Shown in pieces: positions 17,642-26,194 of a DNA stretch of 64,000 bases; positions within the stretch are counted from its first letter, which is position 1; the number at the start of each line of letters is the position of its first letter. The stretch is from Sphingobacterium mizutaii. Its GTDB lineage: Bacteria > Bacteroidota > Bacteroidia > Sphingobacteriales > Sphingobacteriaceae. A model generated the notes under the pieces. That model was given only the letters and a program-made list of their open reading frames with translations, did no database searches and was not told the origin of the DNA. Location of the stretch: positions 310,001-374,000 of the forward strand of contig NZ_LT906468.1 in NCBI RefSeq assembly GCF_900187125.1. Direction: 5' to 3'. The position numbers were made by a program, and so were the translations under genes.

Positions 17642-18619
17642 ATGTCAAAATTTGTAAACATCGATGGGATCAGGAGAACCTCCATAATGGATTTTCTTGC
17701 CCGGCTCGGTCACCATCCTGCACACAGCTCCGGAGGGGAACTGTTCTACCGGAGCATGTTGCGTGAAGAAAATACAGCCTCCCTGACCGTAAATGAGCAG
17801 ATGGGTGTATGGTTCGATCACGGAGGATCAAATCAATCCGGGATCAAAGGGGGGAATATCATTGATCTTGCCATGTCCTATTGGTATCCTGCAACATTCT
17901 ATGAGGTCATCCAAAAGATAAGTGACGTCATGGCCATACCGCTGAGGGAAGCAACTGGTTCCGATCAACGGGAGAAACGACAGCAGATTGCCAGAGTATC
18001 GGAACCCCATTATACCATAAACGAGATAAAGGAGGTCGGCAGCCATCCTGCCATTGTGCAATACCTACAAAGCCGTGGTATTTTGGAGCAGGCCTGGGGC
18101 CGGATGATGGTAGTGCATTACAGCTTTGAGAGCGGCCCGAACCAAGGGAAGAAATTTTTCTCTGCAGGTTGGCAGAATGAGCTTGGATCATGGGAACTGC
18201 GCAACAAGATCGGGCAGACCGATTTTAAGGCCTGTCTGGGACGTAAGTCGATCAGCTTCATTGCTGGAAATCCGGATAGGTTATCAGTTTTCGAAGGGTA
18301 CATGGATTATCTTAGCTGGCTTCGCGATAATCCACAGTCTATCGACAGCATCCTCGTCCTTAATTCAGTTAACCTGCTGGAGATGGCAATAGACCGTGCA
18401 GCAGGTTATCAAGAGATTGATCTGTATTTTGATCGCGATAAAGCTGGCTCTACCGCACTTACTAATTTCCGGCAGAAATTACCTCATTCCACTGACCGAT
18501 CAGAAGTTTACAAAGGCTATAATGACTACAACGAAATGTTGATGATACGTCTGCGATGCCGCCCGCCTTGGCAAGAGGATTACCCCTCGGACGAGATCAG
18601 ATCATCTTATCAGCGGTAA
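17642..18619 (+). CDS. Toprim domain-containing DnaG-like protein
   Basis: A 325-residue protein. The N-terminal 95 residues resemble the primase CHC2 fold without Cys ligands (FLARLGHHPAHSSGGELFY, then GVWFDHGG and GGNIIDLAMSYW). Residues about 200-290 form a Toprim domain with the conserved Glu in SVFEGYMDYLSWL and the DxDxxG motif in LYFDRDKAG. Such proteins occur next to mobilisation genes in Bacteroidota conjugative elements and probably act in element DNA replication or priming after transfer. Directly preceded by a paralogue whose Toprim residues have decayed. Confidence 0.88.
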   Translation: MSKFVNIDGIRRTSIMDFLARLGHHPAHSSGGELFYRSMLREENTASLTVNEQMGVWFDHGGSNQSGIKGGNIIDLAMSYWYPATFYEVIQKISDVMAIPLREATGSDQREKRQQIARVSEPHYTINEIKEVGSHPAIVQYLQSRGILEQAWGRMMVVHYSFESGPNQGKKFFSAGWQNELGSWELRNKIGQTDFKACLGRKSISFIAGNPDRLSVFEGYMDYLSWLRDNPQSIDSILVLNSVNLLEMAIDRAAGYQEIDLYFDRDKAGSTALTNFRQKLPHSTDRSEVYKGYNDYNEMLMIRLRCRPPWQEDYPSDEIRSSYQR

Positions 18620-18672
18620 CCATGCTATATTATCTAATCCATTCTTAACAAATATTTTTAAAACACACCATC

Positions 18673-18996
18673 ATGGAAATTATTATTACTTGGGATGTAG
18701 CCCTATTTTTAGTATTCCTCTACTTCGCCATAAAGTACCTCTACCAAACCTTATTTAAAATCGTGACCGGTTGCCATGACCCCTTCAATCCGCTGTACAA
18801 TTACAAGGATTATCCTACTTGGGAGAAAGGCTATAATAAAGACAGAAGTGACACCTTGAAAAACGTGAATATAACACTTGCGGAGATCCGGTGCGAACTC
18901 GAGGAAATAATACAGAAATATTCGGACTCATCGGCGGACAATGGAGACCTCCAGAAAGGTCCAGAAGCTGAACCTTCAAAAAAGCCTATCTTATAG
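18673..18996 (+). CDS. Hypothetical small membrane-anchored protein
   Basis: A 107-residue protein with one N-terminal membrane helix (WDVALFLVFLYFAIKYLYQTLF) and a charged C-terminal half ending in an acidic, Pro-rich tail. No family recognised. It is 53 bp after the Toprim gene and last in that group. A role at the membrane in transfer is possible but not shown by the sequence. Confidence 0.6.
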   Translation: MEIIITWDVALFLVFLYFAIKYLYQTLFKIVTGCHDPFNPLYNYKDYPTWEKGYNKDRSDTLKNVNITLAEIRCELEEIIQKYSDSSADNGDLQKGPEAEPSKKPIL

Positions 18997-19410
18997 ATAA
19001 CATAACGTTTATGTAATAAGCTAATAGGCCGTTAAGCCGATAGCATAATTAGACGATAGGCTGATTGGCGGACTAAGCAATGGATAAGGAAAGCAGCGTA
19101 TTACTCTGGTACTTTGTTACTAGGCTGTTTAGTCCGCTAATCCATAGGCGGAATAAACAGCTAAATGACAAAGCAACTAAGCAATAAAACGATTAGCCGG
19201 CCTAATGCTTAGTGAGGGTGCAGACAAATCCATTAGCTGATAAGCCAGCATCTTATTTAGCTACCTGAACAATTAGTCAGCAAAGTATTTGGCCCACCAA
19301 ACCAATAGCGAGGACTATCCCATGACAGTCAAATCCCTACACACTACCCACCGCCCGACGTTTCCCCGCAGCCACAGCTATCCCACGGAAACGTCGGACA
19401 GCCGCCAAAA
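18997..19410. other. Gene-free region rich in short TTAGC/GCTAA-type repeats
   Basis: The first 270 bp hold many imperfect copies of short motifs such as GCTAAT, TTAGC and GATAGGC in both orientations. They include a 9-bp inverted repeat, GCGGACTAA at 19068-19076 and TTAGTCCGC at 19129-19137. No protein frame fits. The position directly upstream of the mob genes suggests part of the transfer origin or a protein-binding array. Confidence 0.45.
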
Positions 19411-19515
19411 CAAGATTTGTTTTGCCACCTGCAAGATTTGTTTTGCCACCTGCAAGATTTGTTTTGCCACCTGCAAGATTTGTTTTGCCACCTGCAAGAT
19501 TTGTTTTGCCACCTG
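19411..19515. repeat. Five perfect tandem copies of a 21-bp repeat
   Basis: The unit begins CAAGATTTGTTTTGCC and starts at 19411, 19432, 19453, 19474 and 19495, followed by a decayed sixth partial copy (CAAGTTGTGTTTTTG). Because 21 is a multiple of three and the unit lacks stops in most frames, it creates artificial open frames on both strands. It lies 260 bp upstream of mobA. Iteron-like binding sites for a relaxosome or replication protein are one possibility. Confidence 0.9.
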
Positions 19516-19623
19516 CAAGTTGTGTTTTTGTACGTACGGCTCTCGTACCTCGGTCGTACCCACAAAAACCATCTTGCCCCGGAACATCCCGGCTCCGATG
19601 GAGCAGGTCTGTACCAGGGTAGG

Positions 19624-19680
19624 AAAAAGGTCGCAACTCCCTTTTTCTCAGGCAAAGCGCACCATGCTTGCCGTAACCGG
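19624..19680 (+). other. Candidate origin of transfer (oriT)
   Basis: AAAAAGG (19624-19630) and CCTTTTT (19640-19646) form one inverted repeat. GGCAAAGC (19651-19658) and GCTTGCC (19666-19672) form a second with a one-base bulge. Adjacent inverted repeats in the 100-150 bp upstream of relaxase accessory and relaxase genes are typical of oriT. The nick site itself cannot be named from the sequence. Confidence 0.4.
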
Positions 19681-19772
19681 CGAACCATCTATACCTCTTT
19701 ACACCATTAGCATATTATCGTCCTTGCAATATTCAGGACAATACATGCTGTTACCCTGAACCACCAAGCACC

Positions 19773-20183
19773 ATGAAGAACAAAAAAGGAAACCGAAAAC
19801 CCTCAGCCCATGAACAACGTTCCCGACGCTTTGAACTCCGGTTGAGCGAAGCGGAACGGGCGCAGTTTCTCGAACTTGAAAAAGCACTTGGCCTAAGCCG
19901 TGCGGACATCGTGCGTATCCGGGTGCTCCAACATTCCAAAAAGATGCTGGTCAATACCACCGAAATCATGAAGCTACTGGACAGTATCGGCACAGAGATA
20001 GGCCGATCCGGCAACAATATCAACCAATTGGCGAAGCACGCCAATACCCTCGGGCAACAGGGAATGCTGCACTCCGCTATTATGCGTGACCTTGCCCCAT
20101 TGCTTACCGAATATATCCGGTTGCAACGGAGGTTGGAACAGTCCGTTCGCCGGCTCATCAGACTTATGAGGGGGCAGACATGA
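19773..20183 (+). CDS. mobA: MobA-like relaxosome accessory protein
   Basis: A 136-residue basic protein. A ribbon-helix-helix-like N-terminal part (RRFELRLSEAERAQFLELEK) is followed by the mobilisation-protein signature GRSGNNINQLAKHANTLG at about residues 73-90, shared with MobC/BmgB-like accessory proteins. It would bind oriT and help the relaxase. The stop overlaps the relaxase start by 4 bp, indicating translational coupling. ATG 19773 directly precedes the basic N terminus. Confidence 0.88.
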   Translation: MKNKKGNRKPSAHEQRSRRFELRLSEAERAQFLELEKALGLSRADIVRIRVLQHSKKMLVNTTEIMKLLDSIGTEIGRSGNNINQLAKHANTLGQQGMLHSAIMRDLAPLLTEYIRLQRRLEQSVRRLIRLMRGQT

Positions 20184-21427
20184 TCGTCAAGATATTGAAG
20201 CCGTCCGCCACGTTCAAAGGCGTTCGTTATAACACGAACAAAGTGGACAAGGACAAGGGCGAGCTGATGAAAGTGGCAAATTTCGATGCCTTACAGGCCC
20301 TGCAAAATCTCCGCCCAAAGGATTACGTCAATTATCTGGAAGCCCAATCCGCAGCCAGTAAACGGACGAAATACCCACAGCTCCACGCCGTCATTTCCTG
20401 CAAAGGGAGGTCGCATAGCAAGCAAGAACTTTCAGCCATTGCCGAACAATGGCTGAAAGGCATGGGTTACGGCGAACAACCTTACCTCTTGGTATTTCAT
20501 AAGGACACTGCGCACAACCATATCCATGTCGTTTCCACACGGGTAGACCGTGACGGTAAAAAGATAAATGACAGCTTCGAGAAAATCCGTGCCTACGAGG
20601 TATTGAACCGTATCGTCGGCGTGGATGAAAAACAGGAGGTCGATAAGAACATCGAAAAAGCATTGAGCTATAGTTTCTCAACACGGGCGCAATTCATAAT
20701 GGTACTTGAAGCGCAGGGCTATTCGCTTAAACTGTCCGATGGGATTTATCAGATCAGCCGTTACGGCAAAAGACAAGGTACGGTGTCTTTGGAACAGGTG
20801 GACGCCAAAATCGGCACATTCAGTAAAGACATTGATCGGCTGGCACAACTCCGCGCTGTCTTTGCCAAGTACCGAGGCCAGCACGATCCGGCTATCGTTC
20901 ATGTTACGGCCCCGCTTCCCGGTAATAGATATTCCGCTCCATCGGGCTACACTTCGGCAATGGCGCGGATGCTATCGGACAAATTCGGGGTACAGATCAT
21001 ATTCCACGGTAACAACGAAAAACCGCCATACGGTTATACCGTCATCGACCATTCGAGGAAAATGGTCTACAAGGGCAAAGACCTAATGCCGGTGGCAGAA
21101 TTTATCGCACCGTCGGAAGACAGGAACGAAATGTCGCCTAAAGCGGATATAAAGAAACCGACTGTAAAGGGGTGGGTACCTCGCCCCGAAGAAACAGTCA
21201 CCGAAAACGGTCATGTGCAACCAGCCAAAGACGACTTCGCAGAACCGACCGGGAAAGAGCGGAGATCAACATCCGAAGAAACCGCTACCTATACCGATCA
21301 TGTGCAGGGAACATCGGAGCAATGGATACCAAATATCCAGATCGACATTTCCGACGACATCGACGACGAGGCGATCCACGGACGCAACCGGAGACGTAAG
21401 CGTAAAGCCCGCACAAATACCCGTTGA
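20180..21427 (+). CDS. mobB: MobB-type relaxase (mobilisation nuclease)
   Basis: A 415-residue relaxase of the BmgA/MobB type. The N-terminal 300 residues hold the relaxase domain, with the three-His metal motif in HKDTAHNHIHVVSTRV at about residues 110-126 and an upstream HAVISCKG strand. The catalytic Tyr should be near the N terminus (Tyr in GVRYNTNK at about residue 17). The C-terminal 100 residues are acidic, low-complexity and end in a basic RRKRK cluster. It nicks oriT and pilots the single strand to the coupling protein at 33.3 kb. Confidence 0.93.
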   Translation: MIVKILKPSATFKGVRYNTNKVDKDKGELMKVANFDALQALQNLRPKDYVNYLEAQSAASKRTKYPQLHAVISCKGRSHSKQELSAIAEQWLKGMGYGEQPYLLVFHKDTAHNHIHVVSTRVDRDGKKINDSFEKIRAYEVLNRIVGVDEKQEVDKNIEKALSYSFSTRAQFIMVLEAQGYSLKLSDGIYQISRYGKRQGTVSLEQVDAKIGTFSKDIDRLAQLRAVFAKYRGQHDPAIVHVTAPLPGNRYSAPSGYTSAMARMLSDKFGVQIIFHGNNEKPPYGYTVIDHSRKMVYKGKDLMPVAEFIAPSEDRNEMSPKADIKKPTVKGWVPRPEETVTENGHVQPAKDDFAEPTGKERRSTSEETATYTDHVQGTSEQWIPNIQIDISDDIDDEAIHGRNRRRKRKARTNTR

Positions 21428-21465
21428 CATCACTTTATCAACAACACCTTTAAAACCCACGCACT

Positions 21466-22101
21466 ATGCTCATACTTATAGGAAACCAAAAAGGCGGGGC
21501 CGGAAAAAGTACGCTCACCCTGCTGCTCGCCAACTACCTGACCCAGCAACAGGAACGGCGGGTTACGATACTTGACATGGACTATCAGCAATCACTTTAC
21601 GCCAAAGCCGAGAAAGCAAAAATCTTGGAAAATGAACCGCTGTACGAAATCGTACCCGCCGACCTCAGCCATTTTCCGGCAATGCAACGTAAGTTGGGGA
21701 AGTCACGAAACGAAATCGTACTGATAGACCTGCCGGGCAAGATGGACGACGACGGGTTGATCCCCATATTTGCCGCCGCCGATGCGGTAATCTGTCCGTT
21801 TGCCTTTGATGAATTTACGGTGGACTCCACATTGCTGTTTGCAATGGTCATCGGCAGGATCAACAAGCGGGCGCCCCTGATCTTCGTGCCGAACCGTATC
21901 AAGAACACCGTCAAGTACGAAACCCGGACGGAAGTCGAAAATGTCCTGCGCGGTTTTGGCACGGTCGCACCCGGCCTGCCGGATCGTATCGACTTCCAGC
22001 GGGTAAATACATTCCAGACACCGATCATCCTATATCCCGTTATCCTGCCGCTCTTAGACCTGATCTATGAACAGTACATTGCTAAGGAGGAACCATTATG
22101 A
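21466..22101 (+). CDS. traA: TraA: ParA-family ATPase
   Basis: A 211-residue ParA/MinD-type ATPase with a deviant Walker A (GNQKGGAGKSTLTLLLANYL at residues 5-24) and a Walker B-type strand (EIVLIDLPGKMDDDG). First gene of the tra operon in CTnDOT-like elements. It probably helps to position or stabilise the transferred element. Its end overlaps the next start by 4 bp. Confidence 0.9.
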   Translation: MLILIGNQKGGAGKSTLTLLLANYLTQQQERRVTILDMDYQQSLYAKAEKAKILENEPLYEIVPADLSHFPAMQRKLGKSRNEIVLIDLPGKMDDDGLIPIFAAADAVICPFAFDEFTVDSTLLFAMVIGRINKRAPLIFVPNRIKNTVKYETRTEVENVLRGFGTVAPGLPDRIDFQRVNTFQTPIILYPVILPLLDLIYEQYIAKEEPL

Positions 22102-22445
22102 GCGGAATAAAAAGCCTTGCCGACGAGCTTCGGGATTCCATGCGGAAAGGGAAACCGCCACAGGCAAATGAAATTCCCCCGGCAGAGCAAACAAAGGATG
22201 CACCTAAGAAGAAAACGGAAACGCTTGAACGCCTGTTTGAAAGTATCCAAAACCACGAACTGACAGGACGTGAACGGTTACTGATCCGTCTGGACGACAA
22301 GACCCTTTTTCTGCTGAAACAACTAAAAGTTGCCAAAGGTATCGACATGACCAAGATCATATCTTACAGCCTGCACCAATTTCTAAAAACCCATCCCGAA
22401 CTCACCCGATACATCAAAGAACACATTAAAACCCTTGATCTATGA
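22098..22445 (+). CDS. TraB-like DUF3408 protein
   Basis: A 115-residue protein with a disordered, Lys/Pro-rich N-terminal half and a helical C-terminal half (RERLLIRLDDKTLFLLKQLK, then MTKIISYSLHQFL) that looks like a ribbon-helix-helix DUF3408 domain, as in TraB/TraC of Bacteroidota conjugative transposons. Encoded after a ParA-type ATPase and overlapping it by 4 bp, it is a likely ParB-like or DNA-binding partner; that role is inferred. Confidence 0.75.
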   Translation: MSGIKSLADELRDSMRKGKPPQANEIPPAEQTKDAPKKKTETLERLFESIQNHELTGRERLLIRLDDKTLFLLKQLKVAKGIDMTKIISYSLHQFLKTHPELTRYIKEHIKTLDL

Positions 22446-22762
22446 ACTGGACACAATTCCTGCTCGGCATTACCGCCGTCTATGGCATTTACTATGCCCT
22501 AAACGTACTGTATGACCTGTTTATCCACCGTCGCGCCCCACGGGCGGCCGATGGAGGAAACGAACTGACATTTGATGAAGATTCACCGCCCGAAAGGGTT
22601 ATTCCCGAACCATCCAAAAGAGAAAACGAACCTATAGTAACCGAGGGGAAGCTCGTTATCTCGTCCGGTCCACTGCAATCCACAGGAGGCATAAACCTAA
22701 AGCAGCTCGTATCGCTCGTACAGAATGACGTTATCGAGTACACCAAAGCCATCCCTTATTAA
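22442..22762 (+). CDS. Small membrane protein of the tra operon (TraD position)
   Basis: A 106-residue protein with one N-terminal membrane segment (FLLGITAVYGIYYALNVLYDLF) and a polar, acidic C-terminal part. It overlaps the previous gene by 4 bp and is 7 bp from the next. Order in the operon corresponds to the traC/traD position of CTnDOT-like elements. No function can be read from the sequence. Confidence 0.7.
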   Translation: MNWTQFLLGITAVYGIYYALNVLYDLFIHRRAPRAADGGNELTFDEDSPPERVIPEPSKRENEPIVTEGKLVISSGPLQSTGGINLKQLVSLVQNDVIEYTKAIPY

Positions 22763-22769
22763 ATCCATT

Positions 22770-23075
22770 ATGCGACCAATCCGCTTTGTGGCAGTATTCC
22801 TTACTGCCATTTTTTTTGCCGTGTACGGGGCCGCCCAGCCCGGCCTTGCGGAATTTAGGGAAGTGCGCAGGGAAGTCAATACGTGGTACTACAACTTCTC
22901 TGACCTTGCCTTTGTCATCGGTGCCGTGTGCGGACTGCTCGGCGGTCTGCGGGTGTACAGCAATTGGCAGTCCGGCAAGCACCACATCGATGCACAGGTC
23001 ATGGGATGGTTCTTTTCCTGCCTGTTCCTGTCGCTCGTCGGCTCCGCACTAAAGGCCCTTTTCGGGGTAAACTGA
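22770..23075 (+). CDS. DUF4134 (TraE-like) membrane protein, copy 1
   Basis: A 101-residue protein with a signal-like N terminus (FVAVFLTAIFFAVYGAAQ) and two further hydrophobic helices (DLAFVIGAVCGLLGGLRVY, WFFSCLFLSLVGSALKALFG). Same layout as the next-but-one reading frame at 23111, and as VirB2/TrbC-like pilin subunits. ATG 22770 is used because the frame upstream has no signal-peptide character. DUF4134 proteins are encoded at this place in Bacteroidota tra operons and are probable pilin-like components. Confidence 0.85.
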   Translation: MRPIRFVAVFLTAIFFAVYGAAQPGLAEFREVRREVNTWYYNFSDLAFVIGAVCGLLGGLRVYSNWQSGKHHIDAQVMGWFFSCLFLSLVGSALKALFGVN

Positions 23076-23110
23076 CAATCCAATCATTTTTTGTTCACTT
23101 TTTATCCATT

Positions 23111-23425
23111 ATGTCTATGACAGTAAACACTAAAAAACTGTTTGCAATGGCCGCGCTTTGCCTTTCAGCGGCCCAATCAACATTCGCACAAGGTGGTACC
23201 GTGGGTATCGATGCCGCCACATCATCGCTCACCAGCTATGTAGACCCCATCTCGACGTTAATTCTCGCGATCGGCGCGGTCGTCGGGTTGATAGGGGGCA
23301 TACGGGTCTACATCAAGTGGAACAGCGGAGATCAGGACATCAATAAAGAACTGATGTCGTGGGGCGGTTCCTGTTTATTCTTGGTGCTTGTGTCGGTAGT
23401 CATCAAAGCGTTTTTCGGCGTATGA
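23111..23425 (+). CDS. traE: TraE: DUF4134 membrane protein, copy 2
   Basis: A 104-residue protein with a signal peptide (LFAMAALCLSAAQSTFAQ) and two hydrophobic helices (ISTLILAIGAVVGLIGGIRVY, WGGSCLFLVLVSVVIKAFFG). It shares with copy 1 the G..R.Y...W.SG......V/LM.W..SCLFL pattern, so the two arose by duplication. It is the more typical TraE of the pair. Proposed role: pilin-like subunit of the mating apparatus. The stop overlaps the traF start (ATGA). Confidence 0.88.
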   Translation: MSMTVNTKKLFAMAALCLSAAQSTFAQGGTVGIDAATSSLTSYVDPISTLILAIGAVVGLIGGIRVYIKWNSGDQDINKELMSWGGSCLFLVLVSVVIKAFFGV

Positions 23426-23733
23426 CACAAGAGCGTTATCCGATCTATAAGGGGCTTCAAAAGCCCCTTATTTACCGCGGTTTTAAGGGTAAGTTTATTT
23501 ATTGGGGCATAGGCTCCCTTATCGGCGGTCTGGCCATCGGTGGACTTATCGGTGCATTGACTAATCTTTTTATCGGTGGCTTTGTGACCCTTGCCCTGAT
23601 GGGTGCAGGACTTGCCTACACATTCATGAAACAGGGAAACGGTCTCCATGACAAAACTCGGCACCGAGGCGCATTTATCCAACCCACCAAATTATCGATC
23701 AGCTATGAAAACAGAAAGAAAGACAGCCTTTGA
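23422..23733 (+). CDS. traF: TraF: DUF4133 inner-membrane protein
   Basis: A 103-residue protein beginning YPIYKGLQKPLIYRGFKGKF, the DUF4133 signature. Two membrane helices follow (YWGIGSLIGGLAIGGLIGAL, FIGGFVTLALMGAGLAYTF). It matches VirB3-like proteins in size and position, just before the VirB4-like ATPase, which it overlaps by 29 bp. ATG 23422 overlaps the traE stop. Confidence 0.9.
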   Translation: MTQERYPIYKGLQKPLIYRGFKGKFIYWGIGSLIGGLAIGGLIGALTNLFIGGFVTLALMGAGLAYTFMKQGNGLHDKTRHRGAFIQPTKLSISYENRKKDSL

Positions 23734-26194
23734 AATGCCCTATGCGGGTATCGACCAATATCAGGGAATGTCCATACTGTATGGCGACCGTGGTGATTTT
23801 TCAGTCGTGATGCGACTGACCAATCCCGTCCTGCAGTATGGCGCCGACCCCGAAGCCTATACCACATTCCAACAGGTACTGTTGAACGTCATCAAGATAC
23901 TTGGCGAGGGGCATATCATCCAAAAACACGACGTATTTATCAAACGGAAATACCGCCCCAAACCCGCATCCGAATTTTTGGAACAGAAATACCAGGAACA
24001 TTTCAAGGGGCGGGAATACACCGAGATCAGAACCTACCTGACCGTTACCCGTCAGGTCAAAAAAGGGGTATTATATACCTATGACAAAAAAGTGCTGGCC
24101 ACGTTCGGACAGAACATGGCCAAAGTATTTGACCTGCTTTCGGGTGCCGCCCTTAACCCCTCATATCTTACGGAAGCCGAAATAAACCGCTTTGTAAACA
24201 GGGTGCTCGGCATGGAGTTTGAGCAACCCCACATCACATTGGACAATCTTCGCTGCGGAGACCTTCAATTGCAAATAGGTGACCGCGCCGTTCGCTGTAT
24301 TAGCATGGTGGGCACCGATTCGGTTGACCTGCCCGAAAAGGTCGGATCGTTTATCGCCCGAACCGAAACAAACGGTATGCGTGATTTTCCGGTAGACAAC
24401 CTTTTTTTCCTGCACAATGTTCCCGGTTATCGCACCATTATCTATAACCAATTATTGGAGATACCCAGCCAACAGATCACGCTGGGCAAACTTGAAGTAA
24501 AACGCAAAAGGCATTCGAGCGTACCCGATCCGGCCAACCTCATGTGCGTGGAGGACATCGACCGTTTATTGGTGGACGTGGCCCGCGACAACCAATTGTT
24601 GGTAAATGCGCAATATTCCATGATCGTATGTGCCGATACGGACAAGATCGACAAAACGGCCAATTTCATTGAAGCCGCCCTGTTCCAGCAGGGGATCATT
24701 CCATCACGCAATGCCTACAACCAATTGGAACTGTTCAGGTGTGCCCTGCCGGGCAACGGCGTAGAACTGAAAAAATACGATTGGTTCCTGACGACCGCCG
24801 ATGCCGCCCTCTGTTTCTTTTTCAAGGAACGGCTGCCGACGGACGAACCCTCGGAGTTTCTGTTAAGGTTTACCGACCGTCAAGGGGTGCCCGTGGCGAT
24901 TGACCCATCGGATTTGGTTATGAGGACAGGCCGCATAAAAAATCGAAATCGCTTCGTGTTAGGTAGCAGTGGCACGGGTAAAAGTTATGCCATAAATGCG
25001 ATCGTCCAACAGTACCTGCAATACAATATGGACGTGGTGATCGTGGACGTGGGGCATTCCTATTCCGGTCTTTGCAGTACCTACGGGGGCAAGTACATCA
25101 CCTATTCGGAGGAAAAGCCCATCACGATGAACCCCTTTGCGATCAGCGAGGAAGAATACAACATCGAGAAAAAGGATTTTTTGATAACGTTGATCTGCCT
25201 GCTCTGGAAAGGTTCCGAGGGTACGGTGACCACCGTCGAGCGTGACGTAATTTCCAATGTCATTTCAGCCTATTATGCCCATCATTTCGATAAGACCATC
25301 GAAGACCGAGTAGACAGGTTGGACTTTAATTCCTTTTATGAATTTGCCACTGCTAAAATCCCCGATATAAGGAACGAAGAAAGCATCGCTTTTGACGTGG
25401 AGGAATTTCGGTTCGTGCTAAAGAAGTTTTACAGAGGGGGTGAATACGAAGCGATACTGAACGAAGATGCCGACCAATCGCTGTTCAACGAACGGTTCAT
25501 AGTCTATGAAATTGACAATATACAGAATAACAAGACGCTCCTGCCGATTGTCACGCTCATAATCATGGATCTGTTCGTGCAGAAGATGCGCTACCGGAAA
25601 AACCGCCGGAAAACGCTGATCTTGGAAGAAGCATGGCGGGCCATTTCGTCGCCCATGATGGCGAATTTCCTTTTATACCTGAACAAGACCGTACGGAAGT
25701 TCTGGGGGGAAATCATCGAGGTAACGCAGGAAATCAACGACATCATCGGCAACCCCATTATCAAGGACAGTATCATAAACAACTCTGACACCATTATCTT
25801 GCTGCAACAGAACGAGGCCGATTTTAGAAAGGTCGCCGAATTGCTCTCCATCAACGAAGCGGAGCAAAAAAAGATTTTTACGATCAACCGTCTGGACAAC
25901 AAAGAGGGGCGCGCCCGTTTCAACGAGTTCTATATCCGGCGTGGAAATGTCGGAGAAGTTTACGGCGTAGAGGTCAGTATTTACCACCACTTGGCATTCA
26001 CCACCGAAAAACCCGAAAAAAGTGCCGTGGAGATTTACGTCAAACATCATGGCAGCTACCCGGCCGCCCTGACGGCGTTCGTATCCGACATGGAAAAGAG
26101 CGTTCTTGCATTGGGCGATTTTGTGCAAAAGGTAAACCAAAATAATGCACCTGTTGAAACATCAAGAGAATACTTTAAACCCGATTTTACATGA
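23705..26194 (+). CDS. traG: TraG: VirB4-like conjugation ATPase
   Basis: An 829-residue protein and the motor of the type IV secretion apparatus. It opens with the typical TAFEMPYAGIDQYQGM segment. Walker A is LGSSGTGKSYAINAIV near residue 420 and Walker B TLILEEAWRAIS near residue 640, with downstream Gln-rich and Arg motifs (IEVTQEINDI, ILLQQNEADF). ATG 23705 is preferred to an upstream in-frame ATG at 23648 because homologues begin at MKTERK-like sequences and the upstream part lies inside traF. It overlaps the following gene by 4 bp. Confidence 0.95.
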   Translation: MKTERKTAFEMPYAGIDQYQGMSILYGDRGDFSVVMRLTNPVLQYGADPEAYTTFQQVLLNVIKILGEGHIIQKHDVFIKRKYRPKPASEFLEQKYQEHFKGREYTEIRTYLTVTRQVKKGVLYTYDKKVLATFGQNMAKVFDLLSGAALNPSYLTEAEINRFVNRVLGMEFEQPHITLDNLRCGDLQLQIGDRAVRCISMVGTDSVDLPEKVGSFIARTETNGMRDFPVDNLFFLHNVPGYRTIIYNQLLEIPSQQITLGKLEVKRKRHSSVPDPANLMCVEDIDRLLVDVARDNQLLVNAQYSMIVCADTDKIDKTANFIEAALFQQGIIPSRNAYNQLELFRCALPGNGVELKKYDWFLTTADAALCFFFKERLPTDEPSEFLLRFTDRQGVPVAIDPSDLVMRTGRIKNRNRFVLGSSGTGKSYAINAIVQQYLQYNMDVVIVDVGHSYSGLCSTYGGKYITYSEEKPITMNPFAISEEEYNIEKKDFLITLICLLWKGSEGTVTTVERDVISNVISAYYAHHFDKTIEDRVDRLDFNSFYEFATAKIPDIRNEESIAFDVEEFRFVLKKFYRGGEYEAILNEDADQSLFNERFIVYEIDNIQNNKTLLPIVTLIIMDLFVQKMRYRKNRRKTLILEEAWRAISSPMMANFLLYLNKTVRKFWGEIIEVTQEINDIIGNPIIKDSIINNSDTIILLQQNEADFRKVAELLSINEAEQKKIFTINRLDNKEGRARFNEFYIRRGNVGEVYGVEVSIYHHLAFTTEKPEKSAVEIYVKHHGSYPAALTAFVSDMEKSVLALGDFVQKVNQNNAPVETSREYFKPDFT

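Noticed and set aside
19411..19515. Possible CRISPR array
   Set aside because: The five 21-bp units are directly joined with no spacers, and no cas gene is present.
19289..19759. Overlapping open frames on both strands with repeated CKICFAT, LAGGKTN or QILQVAK peptides
   Set aside because: They are produced by the 21-bp tandem repeat, whose length is a multiple of three and which lacks stops in several frames. No start context or neighbour supports a protein.
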